DNA from: Ditylenchus dipsaci
Taxonomy: Eukaryota > Nematoda > Chromadorea > Rhabditida > Anguinidae
Length of the DNA: 64,000 nucleotides
Assembly (NCBI GenBank): GCA_004194705.1
Contig: SADC01000007.1
Coordinates: 62,001-126,000, forward strand
Reading direction: 5' to 3'
Part shown: positions 10,958 to 23,000 of the stretch, in pieces
Position numbering within the stretch: position 1 is the first letter of the stretch
How the letters are laid out: each line of letters opens with the position of its first letter
Notes under the pieces: generated by a model
Database searches by the model: none
Told to the model about the DNA's origin: nothing
The model's input: the letters and a program-made list of their open reading frames with translations, nothing else
Translations under genes and position numbers: made by a program

Positions 10958-13580
10958 CAGTGTTTTCATAAACGAACACGAAATCAATGCGAAATGAAAT
11001 CAAAGCGAAATTTCGAAATGAAATGAAAACGAAAACGAAATGGGTCTCAAAACGAAATGAAAACGAAATTTCGTTTTCGTTTTCATTTAGTTTTGAAATC
11101 GATTTCGTTTTCGTTTTCATTTCATTTTGAAACGATTTCGTTTTCGTTTTCATTTCGCATTGTATTTCGTTTTCGTTTTCATTTCGTTTTCGTTTTCCTT
11201 TCGTATTGAATTTCATTTTCGGTTTCGCTTTATATTATGGTTTCTTTCTATAACTTCTGGTATTTTTGCAGGCGATATAATTTCATAACTTGAAACTCAT
11301 AATTGGTTCGCTGGATAACTAAGCTGGATAACTAACTATTAAGCTCTCAATCTCTATATAGTATTCGGGTCTGCTGTGTGTCTCTATTTTGAGTAGCCTG
11401 GCTGTGCCGGTTATAACCTGTTCCTGAGAAAATATTATCAGGCAAATTTGTACTTATTTGAAAGCTCTTTTAACGGCTGAGGACCTTTGACTTTCAGATT
11501 CAGAAATTGCTGTGAAAATTTTGAGATTTTGCTATTTAATGTTGAATATTGGTGTTTTTTGTGGAAGTCTCATGAGTGGTACCGTCGTGACCACTATAAC
11601 TTTATTGAGGAGTATAGCCAGGAGAGAGGTACCCAGGTGGAGGGTAGACGGGAGGGGTAGGCAGGAGTGTAATAGGCAGGAGGAGAGTAGACAGAACAGG
11701 GGCACACAAGAAAAGGTACTCACGCGGGGTAAGTGATAGATTTCTATTTATATAATAAAATTAATTTTATCAAAATTTCAAAACACGGTAGAGGCGCCAG
11801 TAGGCGCCTGCTGCCTTTACTATATATAATAATTCAAACAGTATCCTCGATTTGTCTTAAATGCTTAAAACCGTAATTAACCACCCTACGCCAATACATT
11901 TCCTTTATAACGCTTTATTCAGCCGAAACCGAAACGAAGCAATAAAGACTCATTTCTCGTAACAATAAGAATTTAAATACTCTATTAACTGAGAATCTAG
12001 TAGTTGACAATCGGTTCTGTTACGATGCCTTGCCGTTGCCAAATCGCATTGAGAGAAAACTCTTTCCACTGGAGTGTTGGTGCCAGTAATAGCCAATATC
12101 TCAAGAACCAACTTTGCGATGTCTTTTCCCGTCCTAAAAAATGCGTCAAATATTGAAATTCTTTTTCCGACTGAATTTTGCAAATTACATCAAGAAATAT
12201 TTTCGCCAGCTTGTAAACGGTCTCGAGGAACTGAAAGAGGGAGGTTAGATTATGTATAGTGGTCAGACGACTAACAACAGTTTGTTCAACTGATGGATGA
12301 GCCCACTTTTTTTCACGTGCTATGGCTGTCACACTTCCGCTGATTTCTAGAAAGCATTCTAGTACTGTTACGTAAGAACCCCATCTTGTTTTGCAAGCAT
12401 CAACCAGCGTATTTCCTGTCGCTCTCTCCAGTGCCTAGTAGAATAAATTTGGTCATGAAAACTTTTAAAGATTATTATACGTTTGAAGCTTGCGGGGATC
12501 TTTTGAATTTGCCGATGAGTGAAAATAATATCTTGAAGGCAGCAGACTGAGTTACACATTGCTTGAAAAGTTATGGATGCGCGATAAGGCAATTTACATA
12601 AGCGGCATTTGACACCTTGTTTCACAAGTTCAACACGATTGACTAACAGTTCCTTCATGCATGAGAAACTGTTTGGCATCTAAAACAGCCAAGGTAGATC
12701 ACAAGAAAATGAGAAAACTAAAACCTGGATATTCGAGTTCAAAACATGAAGCAGTTTCTTCATTAAAGGATGCAACATGAGGTTGATTGATAATGCTGGG
12801 ATCAAGCACATCAGAAAGCGCACTTTGAGCTTGATGGATTCTGGAAAGATACAGTGACAAATGCAAGCATTTAAGCATCTTTGAAACTCACAAGTACCTT
12901 GTGTTGAGTTGTTTCTTGGTAAGCTTAGATCCAATCTTCTGAGAAGGCTGTTCTTGATCGGGATGTGCCATTCTCCAGTGCCTTTTAAGATTTGGAGCAG
13001 TAGTGGAAGACTTGTTTACCTAAAAAGTTCAGTAATTATCACCACAAAGACGCAACACTGATAATTGTACGAACCATAAAGCATTTTTTGCATCGGACAA
13101 TGGTCTCTTTTGCCATATTTCTTTCTTCGAAAAAGTTGTTCCAAACCGCATCTCGTTGACGACCCCCTCTTTTTTGAGACTGCACGGCGATGAGCTGATT
13201 GAGTCCATTCAAATGTTCTGTTTCACTTAGCCTAAGCAGAAATTTGTTAATGAGAGTGAAACATGACGAAAAGAATCTAAAGTATAGTAAACTTGAAGAA
13301 AATAAATGCAGGATAAAAGTGAAAACAAAAACGAAAACCATTTCAAAGTGAAAAAAAAACGAAAACCATTTCAAAATGAAAAGAAAAACGAACTCCAGTT
13401 CAAAATGAGAACGAAAGCGAAATCGAAAACGAAATGAAAACGAAATCGAAAACGAAATGAAAACGAAAACGAATTCGTTTTCGTTTTCGCATTCATTTCA
13501 CATTGCCATTCGTTTTCGTTTCGTTTCGCAAATTCGTTCGTAAACCCGATTTCGTATTCGTTTTCAAAAACACTGAGACT
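10958..13580. mobile_element. hAT element with (GAAAACGAAATG)n subterminal arrays
   Basis: Ends AGTGTTTTCATAAACGAA and TTCGTATTCGTTTTCAAAAA...CACT are inverted relatives. CTCATCC occurs immediately outside both ends (10952-10958 and 13581-13587), consistent with a target duplication. Arrays of GAAAACGAAATG-like words fill 10990-11220 and 13310-13560 in opposite orientation. Between them, on the minus strand, lies a hAT transposase. Confidence 0.85.
11950..13180 (-). pseudogene. hAT-superfamily transposase (BED zinc finger to dimerisation domain), probably decayed
   Basis: DDE-type DNA transposase of the hAT superfamily. Reading leftward: a BED-type zinc finger (DAVWNNFFEE, IVRCKKCF, then across a likely intron LKRHWRMAHPD at about 12970-13010), a segment with CKTRWGSYVTVLE (about 12370), and a C-terminal dimerisation motif (LAITGTNTPVERVFSQ, ATARHRNR, near 11960-12080) ending in a stop at 11950. 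These pieces sit in different frames, so the gene either has introns or is broken; homopolymer error, common in this window, would also do this. It is the best candidate for the transposase mobilising the element that encloses it. Confidence 0.85.
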
Positions 13581-14012
13581 CTCATCCCTACCCTCCTTCC
13601 GTTGTTTTGGGACATTGCTTTAAGCATAAATATGGAAAACGTCCCACTGCCATTGTTTATGGCCGTTTTTTGTCTTATTTGAAACACTAATGACCTCACA
13701 TCTACACACCAAAAATTTACTTGAGAAAAGTGGGAGAACCATAGAAACTTTGTCTTGTATTATCTTGAGTTACTTAGCTTGCCATTTAAAGTGTTAAAAG
13801 CAAATCCACTTGGTTTGTGGGCGCTCGCTTTTTAAATTCTGCTAAATAATGAATTAGGTTATCCATTTCAAGTGTGCATTATTAGTATTTCTGTTTTGGG
13901 TTCACACCCGGCCAGGAACTCCTTTCACCAAACCGAATTTGTGGAACTTACCGGAAATGTGATGTTTTTGTTATATTAATTAAAATTGTTCTATTGCTTA
14001 CTTTTTGCAATA

Positions 14013-14033
14013 ATTTTTTTTTGTTAAAGAACA
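14013..14033 (+). promoter_or_regulatory. Trans-splice-acceptor-like site at the CAT start codon
   Basis: A T-rich tract ending TTGTTAAAG lies 4 nt before the ATG at 14034. There is no room for a normal 5' UTR exon, which suggests spliced-leader addition. Inferred, not proven. Confidence 0.5.
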
Positions 14034-17000
14034 ATGTGCTCTCAATTGAACTATTTGCTAACAAAACTCGACTTTTTAATCGACAAATACAAACGTCAAA
14101 AAAGGTTGGATGGCGAGCATCTATTTCATTCGGAGTGGAATCGTCGGCTTGGGGCTTGCAGTGTGGCAGCTATTTGTATGTTTATTTGTTTACAAAAAAC
14201 GATTACACCATCAGGCAGCTCTGAAGTTTTAGTTTCTAATGAGCTACCCTTTATTGCATTATGTTTTAAAATGTAGTAAAAACGGTGAAATTATGAACAA
14301 AATTATTTTTTTTAAATTGATACTTTTATTTATTTTTGTTCGACATTTATCAGAAAGAGTCGCAACAAATAATACCTCGTAAGAAGTTATAATCCAAAAT
14401 CCGAAATCCAAATTCAAATTTATTTAATGTCAAAACAAAAAAAGTTTTCTACTAAGCAATTTTGCTTGTCATTTTTTTGTCATTTCTGGTGGAACGTCTT
14501 CTTCAACAGAATAACGGCTGAGAATTAAGGAATCTTCAGAGTGGCCCATAAAAATTCGGCCACCTTAAAAAAATTGAAGTACGTAACCCCTTGCAGGTCG
14601 GTTTCCGATTTTTGGGTGGCAAGTCCTCGGAAACCTCCTCAACAATGCCGGCTGTGATAAAGAGAAACACCACAAAGCTCCTAGGTAGCTTAACGAGTGC
14701 CATCGATTTTCCTGGGGAAGAGAGATGTGGCAAGGAGCTACCTACGCAAATTTTTTTCAAGTGGCCGCTTTTTTTGGACCACCCTGTACACTCTGTGAGA
14801 ACAAGCTTTTTTCATTTCTGAAACCAAGACCGTACCACTTGTTGTTCCGGTAAAAATTTTTAAAATTAAAGATCACTCGCTACATACTATAACTTTTCAT
14901 ACTGACATCTGTCACAGTAAATTTTTTCATCGTCTTGCAGCGAAAAAATAGGATTCCGATCGAAAACAACATGAAAAAATGCAAAACAAATAATTACAGT
15001 AGTTCTGCATGACAAAACTGGGTTGACTTCGGAACTCATGCTGTTTCCGGAGTCATCTATCTGACTCCAAAGTCATCGATTTGACTCCGAAGTCAACGAT
15101 TTTGACACCGAAGTCAAGCGTGAGTTGGGGAAGTCTGAGTAGGCCTTTAATAATTTGTTTGTTTTGATTTGTTTAAAGAAAAAATTCCAGAATTTCGGAT
15201 TTACTCTCTTATTTACAAATTCCCGTTTCCCGTCGCGATTCCCGAAATTTTGGGATTCCCATTCCCGTTTCCCGCAGGAGCAATTTTTTTTCAAATTTCC
15301 ATTCCGTTTCCCGCCCGGACCCCAAACTGCCAAGCCTACTGTTTATCTTGTGCTTAGGCGCAGGGTAGACCAGCGTATGTTAGGACACACTCAAACTCGT
15401 TCTGCGAACGAACAAAAAGCAAGAAAAACAAATTCTCGATAATATACACCAGAAGTTTTTTAAAATTGTACCCATTTTTTGTACCCAGTCATAATGTGTG
15501 CCCAGTCGTTGGCCTGTCTAAAATGAAATTTGCGTCGAAAAAGTAAATTTGCCGTTTGAAAACACCTTCGAAAATTAACTAAAGTTTTAGCCGGAACAAT
15601 GACACTTTCACTCACATTTTACGTAGTGCTTCCAAAACTACTTGCCAGTTTTGCCAATCGAATGGTTCTTCCATTGTCACCACCTTTTGCGGCCTTCGCC
15701 CTAGCATTCGTTATATTTTTTTTGGCTGGCAAGTCTTATAAGGTGGCTAATTTCACCTATAAATCTATTCGATTTCCAGCATATCAAATGTCCTTTATAT
15801 CCGAGCAGATTCCAAGAGCTGTCTTCTTTACAACTTTGCCTACTCCACCCACAGTGAAGCATTTGCATTTGTGGTTGGTTGGAGTCAACTGATGGACTGG
15901 CTGGCCATATTGACTGTTCTGGTGCACAATATTTCGGACAGTGTGGTATATAGAGCCAAATTCTGTGCTCAAAATTAACTTATTGTATAATCTAATTAAC
16001 TTTTTCATTAGAATTTGCTTTTTCACAACATCATTGAGGACAACCTCAAAATGGACTGGCTGAGGTATGAAAATGTGTTTGGCGCGTCATCACCATATCA
16101 AATGTCCAATGTTGTGCACCCCTCGATTGGTTTGCGTTGCTCATTGTTTTGATTTCTGGGGCTCTTCTTTGCTGCAGCTTACGGGTCGGTTTTAAATTGG
16201 TATATTTTATAAATAAAAAATTTACAAGAGTCAAACATTTATGACCCTACTCCAATCAGACCATTCATAGTAAAGCAAACCAAAGAAACGAGAAAAGTAA
16301 GTAAAGTTATCAAAAAAAATATTTGTCCTATTTTATCGATCAGAACTTCGAGTTAGGGTTAGCAGCTTCGGAGGGTATCGCCCTTAAAGACCATGAAACT
16401 TGATGAGCACAGCAATTTGCGGAATTTGAATTCGCGCGGACCACCCTAATTTTGTCCATAATGTTTTTGAATTAATTCTTTTGTGTGCAATAAAAATTTG
16501 AATTCCATTTATGAGTAAGTTTTTAACACGCTGTCGCATAAATAGTTACGACGCAGTGAAAGTAGTATAAGTCGTCTTATCTGCCAGAACGTTGCTCGAC
16601 TGGCAATGTCGAGCAACGTTGGGCTCGACTAGTGAACTATGTTTTAAAAAATTTCACACGCAAACAAAAACTATTTGTAAAAATTATTGACAAAATTAGG
16701 GTGGTCCCGCGCGAATTCAAAACTTCTAAATTGCTGTGCTTATCAAGTTTTATGGTCTTTTAACTAGAGATGGGCATTTGCGTTTGCCCAATACCAATAC
16801 CAATATTTTTTGGCCCTCTCTAGACCCAATACCAATACCAATATTTCAAAGATGTGAACCCCAATATATTGCCCAATACCAATATTTTTTCAAAAGTCTA
16901 TTTTTTCACCAAAATATTGAAAAAAATTCCCTAATTCAGTCTAATCTCGATTTAGTAACACACTGGAACTGATTTTTTGGCATGAAGAAACGAAACTTGA

Positions 17001-20000
17001 TCTATTTCGGTTTTTATTAGGTTATTAGTTGAAATGTGCTCGGAAATCGAATAATCGAGCAATTTTTAAACTCAAGTTTGTACGAATTAAATTTCGGACG
17101 ATCTGAATTTCGGACTAATTAACATTGGGCGAACTGATTTTTGGACGAAAAATTAATGTCATTGCACCAGCTGTCGAATGTGGAGAAATCATTTGAAATA
17201 AATCTTGTTATGGTGTTGCACAATTGTGGAAAAGAAAACTCGATTTTGTTTAAAAAAATCACTTCTGGGTAAGAACTTCTGACATTAGTTTTTTTAATCA
17301 CCAAAAAGTTTTGAGTATAGGAAAGTATTTTCGTTAAAAGGGGTGTGTAGTTCAGGTCCGGCATATTCAAAAATTTTGAGCGGAAAGCCGTAAAACATAT
17401 TTCTTATGAAATTTATCTCTGTACGAGAATACTGCTCCAGCATTGACCCTTCTAGACAGAGCTCCGTGTTCCCTCTTTCTCTCAATCCTGGTAGAATATG
17501 CTTTAGCAATAAACATAAAAAATGTCGCTTCTAGTTGTAAGAAGTTCCAAAATTTTAAAATGAGTTTCCTCCGAAGTCATGCTGCAGTTGTTTTATTTGC
17601 CTTACAAATTTTCAAAATATTGATGTAGTGATTCAGAAAATTGTGAGACTGTTGATATTTGCTGATGAAGATGGTGTTAAGAAGAAAAACAAATTTGTTC
17701 ACATTAATTTTCCGCTCGAGATAACTTTTTAAATATTCCGGACCTAAAGTACACGTCCCCTTCAAGTTTTTTCTTCGAAAAAAGACAATTTAAGTGAATC
17801 AATGAAATAATAATAAAAAAATTTGTTTAATGTCATCCATTAGGCCAAAAAAAATGAGAAAATATGAGTGAAAATTTGAAATTTCCATTGGAAAAATTTC
17901 ATTATTTAGCACCCAATATCTTTGCCAAACCCAATACCAATACCAATATTTTCGAAAGTCACCAACCAATATCCCAATACCAATATTAACGCCTTTATTT
18001 GACCCAATACCCCAATATCCAATACCAATATATTGTTTTTCCCATCTCTACTTTTAACAATGTAAGAAAATTTTGCAGTAAACATAAATGTTTTTTGGCT
18101 ATCTTTAGTGCGCGCGTAGTCCCACGTGGATCCTCTGCACTTTCCGACCAATCCTTTGTGCCCCAATTTTTTTGCATCTACAGGGTGTCCAACAGTCATG
18201 AGCATTTTGCCTTTTTGTAAATTCAAAAGGGCAAAAAATTTGCCCTTTTTTCGCCCTAAGCCTTTTCTTTAATTTTAATTGCTAATTCTTGAGATTATAA
18301 TTTTCTAGTGAAAATAGAGAGAGAAAATTCATACACGCAACATATGTGGTTAGATATGGTTCGTAAAAAGAAAAGGCGCAAATTCGAACAAACTTTAAAA
18401 ATGTCTGTGTTTTATTCGATACAAGGGAGAGCATTTTGACCTTTTGCCGAAAAATTTGCCCTTTTAAAAAAATTGCCTCCCCCCTTTGCCCAGACAATTG
18501 TTTGCCTTTTAGGCAAATTGCCCTAAAAGGGCAATTTGCCTAAAAGCAAAAAATTGCCTTTTTAGGGTAAAAAAAAATTGCCTTTAAATTTTTTCGCCCT
18601 TTTGCCATTTTAGTTTACAAAAAGGTAAAATACTCATCCCTCGTGTCCAATAACAATACGGACACTTTTAAAGTTTGTTTGAATTCGCGCCCTTTCTTTT
18701 TACGAACCATATCTAACCACGTATTTTGCATGTATGAATTTTCTCTCTCTATTTTTACTAGAAAATTATAATCTCAAGAATTAGCAATTAAAATTAAGGT
18801 ACTTCTTCCGTTGGGGGACAAAACTCAATTTTTTATTTTCATTTTTCGTTCGTTTTTTTAAGTTATTTTTTCTGTTATTCACTTTTCTTATGGTTGTTTC
18901 TGTAATCTCATTCTGTTATTTTCAGATGGAAGAATTGCGTAATTTCACTCTCGAGAAGCCATATTTCGAGTCATATTTCTGACTTTGTTTGGCGTAAAAA
19001 ATTAATGGACCAGATATTATGTTCCATTTATGGTCCCAGATTGCTGAATTGTATAAAATTTGAGTGTTTAATAAAATTGAGTTTTGTCCCCCAACGGAAG
19101 AAGTACCAAAATTAATTATTTCCAAATAAAAATTAACGTTTAACAGACAAGAAAAAATACGTTGTTGGATTATACCGTTGTCGTATTGCGTCTCCTGTTT
19201 TTTCTTTAAATCCTCTAACTCAAAAGTTGGTCTATTAAGTGTAATAATCATTGTAGCTAAAGCTAGATTTAAAATTGTTGGTTGGAAACCCCGAAAAAAA
19301 TTTGAGATTTAACCGTTGCACGGAAGTCCTTGCCAATTTTTTTTTAATCTGTGTGTTTTTATTGGACACCCTGTAAGGTCCGTCTTTGTATGGTATTTTG
19401 CATGTGTGGGTGGTTGGGTGGATAGCCATTTTGTGTTCAAGACTGATTTTTTGCCGTGTTCAGCAGACTCATGTGAGATATTTTACCGGAACACTGAAGT
19501 ACAACATCTTATCTTTCTTTTAAGCACAGACGCGTAAAATTGAAGTAACTTCTGAAAAAATTCCTTGTCCTCCAAACTGGAGATAGTTGATTTTGGCTTG
19601 GACTTTGGTGGATTTTTTTGTTCATGCCTAATTTCCTGCTAATTTTTGCGAACTTAAGTCAGTTAGTTCACAGGAACCCATAAGTAAAACTTTGTAGCTT
19701 CTTTATAAGCACAAAAGCGTAAAATTTAAGTTGATTCTAACTCATTTTCGGTTGCTTTCCAAACTGGAAATGGTCGATTTTGTCTCGGACTTTGGGTACC
19801 GTATTCACTGTATTAACCCTAGGACTACAAGATTTTAAATAATTTTTTAAAATTCTTTTAGCTTTAAAAAACATGTAGTTATGGAGTAAACATTTTTTAA
19901 ATTATAAATTAATGTCTGAAGAACATTTTTGTTTTTAAAATTTTTTTTCAACCCGCTTTTTAACATGAAATAAATTAAATCTTCAAAAAACTAGCATCTT

Positions 20001-23000
20001 TTACCGGTAGGGTCAATATGACCCAGACTAATTATTGCCAGTTTCATGCTGATTTTACTGTTCATTGAACATGGATGTGTAAAACTTTATTGTAGCATTT
20101 TCAGCGCTTTTTCTGATGTTATCGATGGTTATCCAATAAGATCAAAGTTTTCTAAAAATTAAGCCATTTTCTGAACGATTATTTTTTCCACAAAAACTTT
20201 TGGCTTGAGTTCAGAATCCCTTCCCCACGAGGAGTGCTCGGATGAAGGATATAACCTCATATTCGTGTTTATCGACCCCGATTTCATGATTTCACGCGCG
20301 TTTTTTTATCTGAGAATTTTTTTTCGAACCACAGGGTTTCATGGTTTTTTAGTCAAATTTTGCAAAATTGAAATTGGCGCCTTTTGAACTTCAATGATTA
20401 GGCGAAAAGTTTTGAATTGGCAGGGACAACCGTTGTTGGAGACGGCAATGCCCCTTATAAAAAAACGAGCATGAGTCTGACCCGCCTTGTCAAATTTACC
20501 ATATATTTAAAAAAATTTGATTTAAAATCGACAATTTTGACAATAAAAGTTTTTACAAAGTCACCCTGGTATCAAAATGTCTTCCAGCACGGTAAGGGTA
20601 GACCGTCTAGTAAGACATCAAAATTTTATGAAATATTTTATTTACACTTATTTATTAATGCATTAATTAAATGCAAATAAATATACTCTATATGCATTTT
20701 TGAAAAAGAGTCTTACTCGGAATCATGTCTAAGGTACGTGGGTGTGCGCATCTCAATCCCAAGCCACCAAGCCCCGTGCTCCCCCTAAGGGGCGCAGGGG
20801 CTTGATGTGTTAGAAATATCCCATTGGCGACGAGCATGCCCTCTAACCGCAATTTTCGTTGATAATGGCTCATCTGGCTCATCTCTAAATTTGAAAATTT
20901 TAAATTGGCGCCTTCTGAATTTTGAAGGGATTAAGGCTGTATAGGGAGGGGAGGGAATAAAAGGGCCACTAATCACACAAGGCCTACTAACAAGAAGATA
21001 TTGAACAAACTTTTGAATGCTGGGACTACCGCATAAAGATACTCTGGTATGCATGCTTTTTCATGCATCCAGAGTCACTTTCGAGTGATTTGTGTCTAAG
21101 GTATGTGGGTGTGCGCATCTCAACTCCAATCCCCCAAGCCCCTGCGCACCATTCGGGCCCACTCACTTACCTTAGACATGATTACGAGAAGTACTCTAGA
21201 TCATAAAATGCATATAGAGTCTATTTTTGCCACGGCCCAAGTTGAAAAAATGGTAATATATTGGAAGAATTCAAAATTTACCTTTTTAATGTTCTGCCAT
21301 AAAAGTACCGTATTTTCTCTATTAAGTCCACCCTCTCTAATAACTCCCCCTATTTCGACCCCATATCTCAGCCTAAGGAAAATTTTTGTAAATCTGTTTT
21401 TTGCGTTTTCTTAATCACCACGATCTTAGTTGATTCCACTTTTTAGATTTCGGTCGGGCATCCGAAAATCTCAAAATCGAAATATTTTTTTTCCGATTTT
21501 TTAAGGGTTGAAAAATAACTCCCCGGGGGACTTACTACAGAAAATACGGTAGTCCTTTTATTACCTCCCCCCCCCCCTATACAGCCTTATTCCCTTTAAA
21601 TTTTTTAAATTTGACTGAAAAACCATAATTCGAGCCCCCCCCCTGTGGCTCGAATTTTTTTTCTCATAATCAAAAAAACGTGCGGCTTTCTCATGAAATC
21701 GGAGTCGAGAAACACGAATATGACGTTATCTCCTCCATCCGAACAATCCTCCTGGGGAGGGATTCGTCACTGCAACCAAACTTTTTAGTTTGATGATGCC
21801 AAAATCAAGCGCAAATTTTATATTTCAAATCAAGTATTGCAGGATGTTAGTAAATTCATTTCTCTACCAGATGCATTTGACAGTTTTTTTTCATGAAATA
21901 TTCATTAAAAGAGGGGGAAAAGCTACTTAGGTTTGCGCTCGGTGGCGCAGTGCGTAAATGTTTGCGTTTTTGGCCCAAAATGGTGTTGCAGTTTCGATCC
22001 CACGTGTGGCATGCTATCTATTTTGCTTGTTTACCAGTTTTAGAGGTAATTAGACTTTTTGACGCCAGATTCGGAATCAGCTACCCAAATTACTACTAGA
22101 ACTGGTCAAACAAGCCAAAATGAATAGCATGCCACCACGTGGAATCGAACCTGCAACACCATTTTGGGCCAAAAAATGCAAACGCTTACGTACTGCGCCA
22201 CCGAGGCCACTTTTTCAAACCTAAGTAGCTTTTCCCCTCCTTTAGATACAGCTTTTTTGAAATTGTCAAGTCATGCCAAAAAGTGGCTAGATCTCGATAT
22301 TTTTGGTCATTTTTCGGCATGATTTGACAATTTTAAAAGACTTTATCTTGATGGATATTCGATAATTTTTTTTGTCAAATGCATATGGTAGAGGAATAAA
22401 TTCACTACAATTCTACATTAATCTTTTTCAATATCAAAGCTGCGCTTGATTTTAGCCTTATCTAATTTAAAAAAAATTTGAAATAGCAAAAGTACCCCCC
22501 CCCCCCCAGAAAATGTCTAAATTTAAAGAAAACTTTGATCTCATTGGGTAACCATTGATACCGTCAGAAAGAGCTTTAAAAACTCTACAAAAAAGTTATA
22601 TACTTCAATATATAATGAACAGTAAAATCAGCATAAAGCTAGCAATAATTAGTCCGGTCATATTGACCCCACCCGTAGACATGATTCAAATTAGTAATCT
22701 TGATCAAAAAATACATATAGAGTCTATTTTCTCGGTTTCTCAGATTCTCCCAAGCTTTATTTTGTTTTTTCTCATTCTTTTTATAGCAGCTCGCCTTTTC
22801 CCAAGAGTCTATCTTATTCTTAGTCGTTAAATTCATTTCTCGCCCAATTCCGTTACCTGATATTGCAGAAAATGCGCAGTCTTTTTACTTTATTTCGATA
22901 ACGTTGGTTTGAAACACGTGATGTGGAAACAAATAAAAAAACAATCAAGTGTAATTTTTTAAAGTAAAGAGATTTTTGGGTGAAAATCGAAAATTTAATA

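Larger units (their letters stand above)
21801..22453. repeat. Fold-back element with a head-to-head pair of tRNA-like sequences
   Basis: Ends AAAATCAAGCGCA and TGCGCTTGATTTT. Long inverted arms (CTCTACCAGATGCATTTGACA with its relative, GCTACTTAGGTTTG with CAAACCTAAGTAGC) each include a tRNA-like region, entered separately. About 650 bp. CAT intron 4. Confidence 0.88.
20010..22665. repeat. Long-arm inverted repeat enclosing several nested elements
   Basis: The left arm (20010-20165: GGGTCAATATGACCCAGACT, CAGTTTCATGCTGATTTTACTGTTCATT split, TCTGATGTTATCGATGGTTA) is matched in inverted form at about 22515-22665. The elements at 20594, 21306 and 21801 lie between the arms. No coding sequence found. 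Confidence 0.7.

Noticed and set aside
15733..15780. Alternative reading of the CAT exon 2/3 junction needing two frame corrections (gives EQIPRA)
   Set aside because: It resembles the family's RVPKTG segment, but a plain 47-nt intron joins the exons in frame with no correction, so I kept the simpler model.
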